A stretch of 64,000 nucleotides of DNA from assembly GCA_964023275.1 (NCBI GenBank), contig OZ029913.1, positions 57,259,358-57,323,357 on the forward strand, written 5' to 3'. The notes below the pieces were generated by a model. That model saw only the letters and a program-made list of their open reading frames with translations, did not search any database and was not told where the DNA came from. This DNA comes from Norana najaformis. Taxonomy: Eukaryota; Annelida; Clitellata; Crassiclitellata; Hormogastridae. Below are positions 12,901-22,500 of the stretch, one piece after another. Each line of letters starts with the position of its first letter. The stretch's first letter is position 1. Position numbers and translations under genes: made by a program.

Positions 12901-15900
12901 CAGAACAAAAACATTCAGATGTTTCTAACTGTTCTGTTGATGCAGACAGCTTCGTCAGTCTGCAGTTGAGACAGATCGACGCTTCCCAGTTCAAACGACA
13001 CTGGCTTCCCGACGTATTCAGAGACACCCCTGCGATCAACCGTCATCGATATCTTGTAGGGTCGATCGATGAGTGTAATAGGATCGCCGCACGCCTTTCT
13101 CGCCATGAAGAGCCTCGGAAACGTCGCGACGACGTCATAGGCGCTGATGACGTCATCGGCCACCTGTAGGAATGTTCAATAGACCAGTGTGGATCGGAAA
13201 TACAAATGAGAACTTTGTACAGTTATGCATTGATCGATGGACAATGCGCGACAAGTGAGCATAAATGATTAACAGCTAACGGTTCCCAATCGGCTGCGAT
13301 AAACAATGAGGAAATGCGTCATTATTCTGCAGTCCATTTAGAGGCCATAATGCTCTTAATGACACTGCATTAAATGCAATTAAATATCGCACATACTGAC
13401 AGCAGTCTTTCAAAATCGAGATCAAGGCAACCTCTGCAGATATAATCCAGTATGTCGGTTGCAATAAGCCTAAAAAGGCAAATGACCACGCGTCTGTGGT
13501 AATATGTATGTATGTTTGTATGTATGTATGTATGTGTGTATGTGTGTGTAAGTATGCATTTGTGTATGTATGTATGTATGTATGTGTGTGTATGTATTTG
13601 TGTATGTATGTATTATGTATATATGTATGTGTATGTATGCTTGTATGTGTGTATGTATGTATGTATGCTTGTATGTGTGTATGTATGCATATATGTGTGT
13701 GTATATGTATGTATGTATGTATGTATGTATTCGATCTGAATAATTAATTAATCGGAATCATTAACTCGAAGTTTTCTAAAGCACTGTTTACAGTATATGT
13801 TAAGAACATGGTACTAGCTAATTCACAGGCGCTTTTTCAAGTCGCAGGGTTTGTCCAAGCAGAGAACCGCGTGAGGACCAAAGCCCGGTTGCCCGGAGAC
13901 CACAGAGACAGACAGACCAACCGACAGAGACAGACAGACAGAGACAGACAAACTAAGACAGACCGACAGAAGGAGACAGAGGAGCTGTTATGGTCGGTTG
14001 CGTTTAGTTTGGGAGAAATGGAATTAAGCAAAATCCGACTAACCATCTCCCGAATGACTTCTGCCTCCGTTCCGTTTTCCACTCTGTAGAAAGACCGGGT
14101 TCTGACGAATGCCGTTGAAGCCTCGGAAACAGACAGCGCAGCGAGCAGAATATCTGTCCGAAAACCAGTGCATCGTAATCGTAATTGTAATCTCGAGATT
14201 TCTACAGCACCCAACGAAAGCTAAGTCGCGGGAACCAGCTTATTCACAGGCGCTCAGTCAAAACAAAATCGACAGGCAAAAGGGTTCGGTTCCAGGTCAT
14301 TGCATGAGTGAGTTATGAGTCTCAGTGGACTGACTTTCTGGGTATTGACCTGACTGTGGCTTGATTTTGGTGCGCCATCGGTTAATGCTGTGTGCATTAT
14401 ACACCAGCTTAATAGAAGTTGCTATTTATTAGCGATGGCATTCCAAAGTGGATACGCAATTCGGTTAATTCCAACGGCCAGCTTGATGAGACAGAGAATC
14501 GGTCTAAGGTGGACAAGAAAGCAGAAATAACACTGTCATGGTGAGTTGGTTTCATGGAGTTTTAAGCTGAATTAATTGATTTATTTGATTAATTACTTTA
14601 ATTAATTAATTAAATTATTTAAACGCGTGCAGTGGTATTGCCTTCTAACCTCCTGTACAATCAATCTGTTCTTCGTAAGTGAGATTTAACTGCTGATGAA
14701 TGAACGAGGCTAACATTTTCTTGAGGATTGTGGTGGCTGTTCTCTGAAATAATTTCAAAACATAGAAGACTTCATCATTATTTAAATAACAAATATGTCC
14801 AGTAGGTTAAGACTATCGCTTCAATATTTCCACCTGAATTCAGCTTCACAATCGTCGTCGTCGACATCATCATCACCATCATCGTCGTTGTCATCACTAC
14901 TACCACCACTACTACCACCGCTGTCATTATCATCATAACCACCACCACATCCGCCACCAAACTCATTAACCACTAAAAGCATCGTTCGCATCATCATCAT
15001 CATCATCATCATTATCATCATCATCATCATCACCACCACGGCGACGATAACGATGACCGTCACCACTACCATCGCACCATTTCCAACCTCGGCCGAGAAC
15101 TAAAGCAACCGCAGTAGCCACATGCACAGCCACAAACCAAAGCTAAAGGATCGGAGGAAGATGAGAGAATCGAGTTGCTTACAGTGTTTTTGGGGCTGAG
15201 GGTGGCTGGCTTGTTCAGGATGGACTGGAGCATCGTACTCTGCTGCTTCAACGCTGCTGGCGAATCCAGAGGCAGAGTCGACAAGGCATCCAAGAAGTCC
15301 GATCTTAGCTGTAACAACACAACCTATTCGTCAGCTTCTATGTTCAATTTTTGTGTGGTTGCATGCACCTGTATGTAAGTACGTATGTATCTATGCATGC
15401 CTTTACGTATGAATGTATGTATCCATGCATGTATGTATGTGTGCATCTGTGTATGTATGTATGTATGTATGTATTTATGCATGCCTTTATTTATACATGT
15501 ATCAATGTATGTATGCATGCATGTATGTATGTGTGCATCTGTGTATGCATGCACCTGTGTATATATGTATGTATGTATGTATTTATGCATGCCTTTATTT
15601 ATACATGTATGCATATACGTATGTATGATGTATGTATGTATGTAGGTATGTATGCATGCCTTTCTGTATGTATGTATGTAGGTAGTGTATGTAAGTATAT
15701 ATGTATGTATGCATGTATGTATATATGTATGTATGTATGTGTGTATGTATTTATGCATGCCTTTATTTATGCATGTATGCATGTATGTATGTATGATGTA
15801 TATAGGTATGTATGCATGCCTTTATGTATGTATGTATGCATGTTTGTACGTTATGTTTGCATTATTTATTAAATTTGTGTGACCATCGTACTGCGTAATT

Positions 15901-16430
15901 ATATAACACAATACCGTTCTGTGAACTTTAAAATTTCTTAATTAGGTTTAGTTAAGTTTTATATTCATTCTCTTGAGCCATATTCATTCACCTAGAATTT
16001 AGTTGACATTAATCGTTTGCCAACCTGAAGTGATTCTAATGGAAAGGGAAAATTCTGAATCTAAAGGGTTGGTTAACCCTTTTGGGTTGTCCTTTTGACA
16101 GCATCAGCAGGAAACGTTTTATGACTTACGCTATTATTATACATATTATGCTTGCATTTTCCTGTTGTTATTGAATCAATCAACGCCTTCAAATGTATCT
16201 CCTTCTCCTCTACCTTTTAATTCTCCGAGTCCCATTCTCTTTCTTCTTCTTATCTTCTTCTTCGTTCAAGAGTCTTTGACTAAGAAAGAGCTGGCTTACC
16301 TTCGCCTCTTTATCGAGGTTCGACTTTTGTTCTGGAGTCATTTCGTCAACATTCCCGCTGGCGACACTGTCGTCTGTCATCTCACCCTAAACGCAGAGCA
16401 AATCTTACAAGGCATCAGTTACAACAACAA

Positions 16431-16502
<72 letters not shown>

Positions 16503-19500
16503 AATCTTCATCATCATCATGCCCATCCTTATCATCATCACGGCGACGATAACGATGACCATGTACATGCAGTAGTGTAATGAACAGCTGAAAAGGGCTA
16601 GAAATGTTAATAGCCTCAAGCGAAGATAGGGCAAAAATATTTGGCAAAATAGATCGGGTTAAGTAATTATGTACATAAACACCCTTTGCGTGATTTTGTG
16701 AAAACATTAAGTTCTTATCATATAACAGCTATAGTGCCTTTGTGAGGTTCCAAAGGGCGCTATATAACTGATCAGCTAAATACATACATACATATATATA
16801 TACATACATACATACATACATACATACATACATGCATCCATACATATATGTATACATACATAAATACATACATACATACATGCATACATACGTACATACA
16901 TTGGCCTACGTGATGACAATTGGGTTACTTAGCCCTGTGTCGGATGGAACGCCTTAAAGTAGCGCTATAAAAACTCTTAAGTAATGAATGATTGATTGAA
17001 CAAATGAACTAGAAAACAAACGAAGTAACGAATGAATGGGCGATCGTAGGATTCGAACGGACAAACGAACCAAAGAACGAATAAGTGAGGAAACGACTGG
17101 ATGTCATACCAATCCATCACTTGGTCCGATATCGTATCCGGAGGTCGACCTGTTGTAGCTGTTTAGGACGGACAGAGCGTCGAGCATCTTGGATCCAACA
17201 GCGAAAGGGTCGCCAGGAACCAGACCCTCTGACGATACCCAGTTCCTCATGCTGTCAAGAAAATCCCCCTGTGACGTCATCAGCATCGACACCTGGATCA
17301 ACATTGTAATTGGAATTATAATAATTGTAATTATAACATTTGTGTAGCGCCAACTTGATTACCACTTAGATGTGCTCTGTACCTGGCGCCACCGTGATTG
17401 TAAACAAAGGTGTTGGCACAGGGGCAGAGGGGCCAGGGCCCCACGCTTGAAAATTTGGGTCAAATGTGCTTTTGCTCTCCCGCTGATGTCAGTTTCAGTG
17501 CTACTGCGTTCAGGTTTGGCTAAAGGGGTTGGAGGCATGCTGACTGTGGAAGAAAGTTAATGAATAAGAATAAAATCATCCTTTCAAGCCTGAGAAGTTA
17601 AAATTACATGCATCCATACTTACATCCATACATACGTATACACTTACATACATACATACAATACATGCATACATACATGCATACATACATACATACATAC
17701 ATATATACATACATGCATACATACATACATGCATGCATGCATCCATACAATACATGCATACATACATGCATACATACATGCATCTACAGATACATACTTG
17801 CATAATAATATACATACATACACACATGCGTGCATGCATGTATACATACATTCATGCATACATACATGCATGCATACATGCATGCATGCACACATACATA
17901 CATACAATACATGCATACATACATACAATGCATGCGTACATACATACATACCTGAACTTCTATAAATCCGTAGAGAGTGTAGTCGCCAATCTCGTCGTAG
18001 ATGGTCATTGATATCTTACTCCAGTATCCATCGGCGGCATAGCCCAGCGGCAGGGTCATAGATACGCCGTCACCTTTGACCCCGTGGTAGACTGGCAGAA
18101 ACTGAGTGGGATCGTTAGAGAAGCGTGGTCCAGCCGAATAGCCGTAGGTCAATCCACTGGAAAGGTTGTAGTTGTCCACCCAGTTGGTGCAGATCAAAGT
18201 AAACATCGTCTCGGCTGCAAAGCCTTTTAAACGAGAACATTCATTAGAAATTAATAAAACATAAAATAAAAACATGTCACATGAAAGAATTCATCTTAAA
18301 AATAATTTAAACATGGATACACGATAATAAATAAAAAATAAGAAACAAAGAAAGCAATACCTGCACTGATATCTGCAATATAGTTTCGACTCTAGTGTTT
18401 CCTCCCCTCTATGAGTTTCCAAAGAAGCGTGTAAACAAGTGCTACCTCTAGCTTTGCCTTTTTAACTATACGAATGAGGAAGGAAGCCTAAACTTCGGAG
18501 AAAAAAGAAGTAAAAGCATGAAAAAGAGAGTGAAGTAGTTTAACTAGTAGTTAAGTAGTTTAACTAGTAGTCAGTAACTACTTTTAGAAACAGCACTTAA
18601 CTACGTTTGTAACTACTTTTCTCATACCATAAGATAGAAAACGAGTTGCTGGTTAACAGATGTAACTAATTATTAACTTCAGCTTAAAATTAAACAGCAT
18701 GCAACACTCTTTAAGTAATTTCTACTATTCTGTAACCGAAAATACAACTTAACAAGCGATGTTGCCAACTGTGACTGAGAAATAATTTGGAGACAGTGGA
18801 GATAAGTTGATAAAAGTAAGCAAGTAGAAACTCTTTAATTCATGAAAAAGAGAAAAGCTGGAAAAGCGATTAGAAAAATGTGAACTACAAGTTAAGATTA
18901 GGTAGTTCAACTACTATTTATTCTACAAAACTAGTTTTGAAAAACGAAGTTAACAACTTTTAAGCTACTCAAGAAGTAGCTTAACTACCCATTATTAACT
19001 GCAATTGTTATCTACTGCCCATCATTGCAGCTGATACTGTAGATGATGGAAAATATCCTACCGGTTGTCGGTGAAACGGAACATTCTCCTCCTCTTGGAG
19101 AGACGTTAGTCTGGAAAAAGTATTCCGTCGAACCGTTCTCCGAGTATGGAGTTTTGCCGTTGACGACCAATTTATAGAAAACGCCTTGCATGAATGTGTC
19201 TGCCTTTATGAATAGTCCCAAGGCATTGGTCGCATCTGCGTACAAGACGCACACAGAGATTAATTGGCATGCATTTGACCACTCAGCTATGAAGTGACAT
19301 ATCGCTTTTCATTCAGCTGTCAAGTGACATACAGGTGGTCACTCAATTGTCTAGTGACATACATATGGTCATTCAACTGCACATTGACAAATAAAAAAAC
19401 TTGTCCTCAAAATTTCAGCAAATTGTTTCTGAAGATGAAAGCACCGCCTTTTTTACAAGAAAAGCGTGCATAGCAGCATGAAAAATTTAACAAAATTTCT

Positions 19501-22500
19501 GTTTGAACAAATGCCTCGACATTAAGATTCATTGCATGGTGGCATTCAGTTGTGTGTATTGTATTGGCAATATGTAAATAATTTAACAACATGAACCTAA
19601 AATGGCGAGCCAAAATCAGTTCAGACCTTCTATGATAGTAACGGAAGCAATGTCCTTGAAGTTCGCGAAGTCACTGGACGGGGTTGAACCGCCGACATAC
19701 ATCTGCCACCAGATGGATAGACCACCTAGTCGGTTGGCACAGTTTTCTGTGCAAGACGATCTCAACACCAGAATGTTCTTGCTTATCACTCGATTCTTGC
19801 AGTTAGTTTCACAGCTGACAACAACCACAGTACGACAATCACAATTAAGCTTTCTCATTCGGACCCGCGTATAGTTTTATTTGATTTATCTCTCATGCAG
19901 TGATCTGCTCCTCCTATTCTATATCATAACTGGCCTAGTTAGCTACATCGGTAAGTGCGTACGCCTGGGAGCCTCTGTGCGTGAGGATCCCAGGTTCGCG
20001 TTCCAGTCGTGGCTTATTTCAGAGATTTAAATCTCGGGCTAGTACGGTCCGTGAACGGGGACCTTAAATGGCGTGGCGCCCATTCAAATGGGCAGAGGTG
20101 GTGAAGGATCTCACCCGATAAATTCATTGCAAAATGAGCAGGGTCGAGGCTATAGGGTCGCTATATAAAACCTATACATTTTACATTTATCATTCAATCC
20201 TACTCCATCCAGCCCTGCGCTATTCCATTCAATTCTACATTCCTTCCCAAGCTATCTTTTCCTATAACTTCAATGGCGTCGCTGATTCTACATTGCCCAA
20301 TGCAATAGACATTGATCGAAAATGCATGTGCCAAAGCCTACACAGGTTAAGGCAAATGACAGTAAGCTACTCATACGGCATCATTCGCAAGTCATACTTG
20401 ACTGCTTTATAGCTAGACATTTATATATTTATACGAAATTATGAGCGTTCTGGTTACATTCAGCATTTGCTGTTTCTAGACGTTGCTTTTACAAGTATAG
20501 GCCTACGACGAGCTGTAGTTGAAGTAATGGCTGTCGTACGCACCTTATGTCTAAGACGGGAGCTTTTCCGCTTTTAACGTATAGATACATGTTGTACGTT
20601 TCGTTCCTGACATCTTTCGACACTTGAAGTTGTATCGTGTAGTTCACCAGAGATTCAAAATAACTGGTGTCGAAGGCCAGGATTGGTCCTGCGAGATTTA
20701 GTATGCCTGGACCGTCTCCAAAGCAACCTCCGTTCTCGTTTGACCCGTGGTACGGTTGATAGAGCACAATGACCGATGAAAATGGCCACTCCTCGGTTTT
20801 CCGTTTACACGACCACTTCCATGTGAATCCTGTCTTGTCCGTTGGATCAAGAATGTCTGGGTCGTAAGTCAGATTGAAGGCGCTGACATCGAATTTTGTG
20901 CTGAAGTGTGCTTCTTGATACTGACCGCCATCAATCCCGATCGCTAGAGGGCTCTGGTTGATGTTGACATAACCTAAAACTATCACGGTGTAGTTAGACA
21001 TGTCGAAGTAGTGATTGTACATGCTCACGTTCAAACGGACCACGTACTGTCCGGCTTGCAGAGCTCTCGGTGGAGACTGGAACACCTCAGAGTTAGGAAT
21101 CACTTTGAATGGACTGACTTGAGGATCTTCAGCAAACTGGTGGGCGTAGAATAGCTCCCATTTGCGTATCACGCCCTCGTTCTTCATGCAGTCAACGAAG
21201 ACAGTGCTGGCTATTGTGAACCCATCTGGAACGAGGATGGTGTTTGGAGCAGTCTGGTCAAGGTATTTTCTTTCAATCGTGACATTTGGTTTCGTGCAGG
21301 GCCACTCCAAAATGGTGACATTCACTGACAGTGAATCGGTACTGGCGTAATTGTAGCCACGAACCGTAACTGTGTAGGAACCAAACTGTGCATAGCAGTA
21401 AGTGCGATTAATTGCTGGAATAGGAGTGGAAATTGGCATAAACACAGGGTTGTTGGATGTCGTAACTCCAGAGCATGTCGTATCTTGGTAGACGATATGA
21501 GTCGAGTTGTCTCCCATGTCCCATTCAAAGCAAGACCCATTTCCAAACCTGGATATTTGAAGGTAGAATGTGATAGTGGTGTTCCAGTAGATTGGATTCA
21601 GAGACGGGTCATACACGAGAGATTTCAAGTGGGCTTCGTCAGTAAAATTTAGAAATGCGTACACGATGACTTCGTGTGAAGAAAGATTGAAGTAACTACT
21701 TTTACTTCGTAACCTGACACTCAGTCTGGCAGCATATACCCCAACTGCCAGAGGCTGTGGAAAAGGTAATTCCAAGGTATCGGGGATACTAACATGTGGA
21801 TTTGAAAGTTGATCAAAGGCGTACTGTGAAAGATCAAAGACTGCCCAGAGTAATATCGATCCATCGCTTTTCGTGCAGTTAACGCTGGCTATCGCCAAAA
21901 TTGTGAAAACATCCGAGACCGATGCTTTGTAAGGAGTGTTTTCGTCCCTGTAACGAGGGTCGATGGTGACCACCGGTGTCTCGCATGGCCAGTCAAGGAT
22001 GGCTACCTTTAGCGACAAGGTGGAATTACTTACGTAGTTGAATCCACGAACCGTGACCGTGTAGGATCCGACTTGTGGGTACCAGTATGTGTGATTAATC
22101 GAGTAGGCTGGAGTTGGGATAGAAATGAAGGCAGGATCGTCTGAGACCACGATACCAGAACATGACGTTCCTTGATAGACGATATGGGGCGAGTTGTCTC
22201 CCATATCCCACTCAAAGCAAGATAGGTTTCCGAATGAAGAAATGGTCAGCAGAAAAGTCACACTGGTGTTCCAGTAAATCGGCTCGACTGATCTGTCATA
22301 ATCGAGAGATTTCAGGACAGTGTCATCCGTTAGGTTCACGTAGGCGAGGTGAGACACCGTATAGTTTGTTAGATCAAAGTATGAACTATGCATGGAAACA
22401 GTCAGACGGACAACGTACAGTCCAAAAACCAGTGTTTCAGGAGGAGCTACGATTCTGTCTGAGTTCGCTTCTACGAGAACCGGAGACCCAAGATGGTTGT

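Noticed and set aside
15324-15882. Long open frames on both strands rich in Cys-Met-Tyr or His-Thr-Tyr
   Set aside because: They are translations of the ATGT/ATAC microsatellite. The same applies to frames at 13496-13747, 16405-16707 and 17576-18011.
19931-20005. True tRNA gene
   Set aside because: A- and B-box-like strings are present, but the acceptor stem does not pair cleanly and a SINE body follows.
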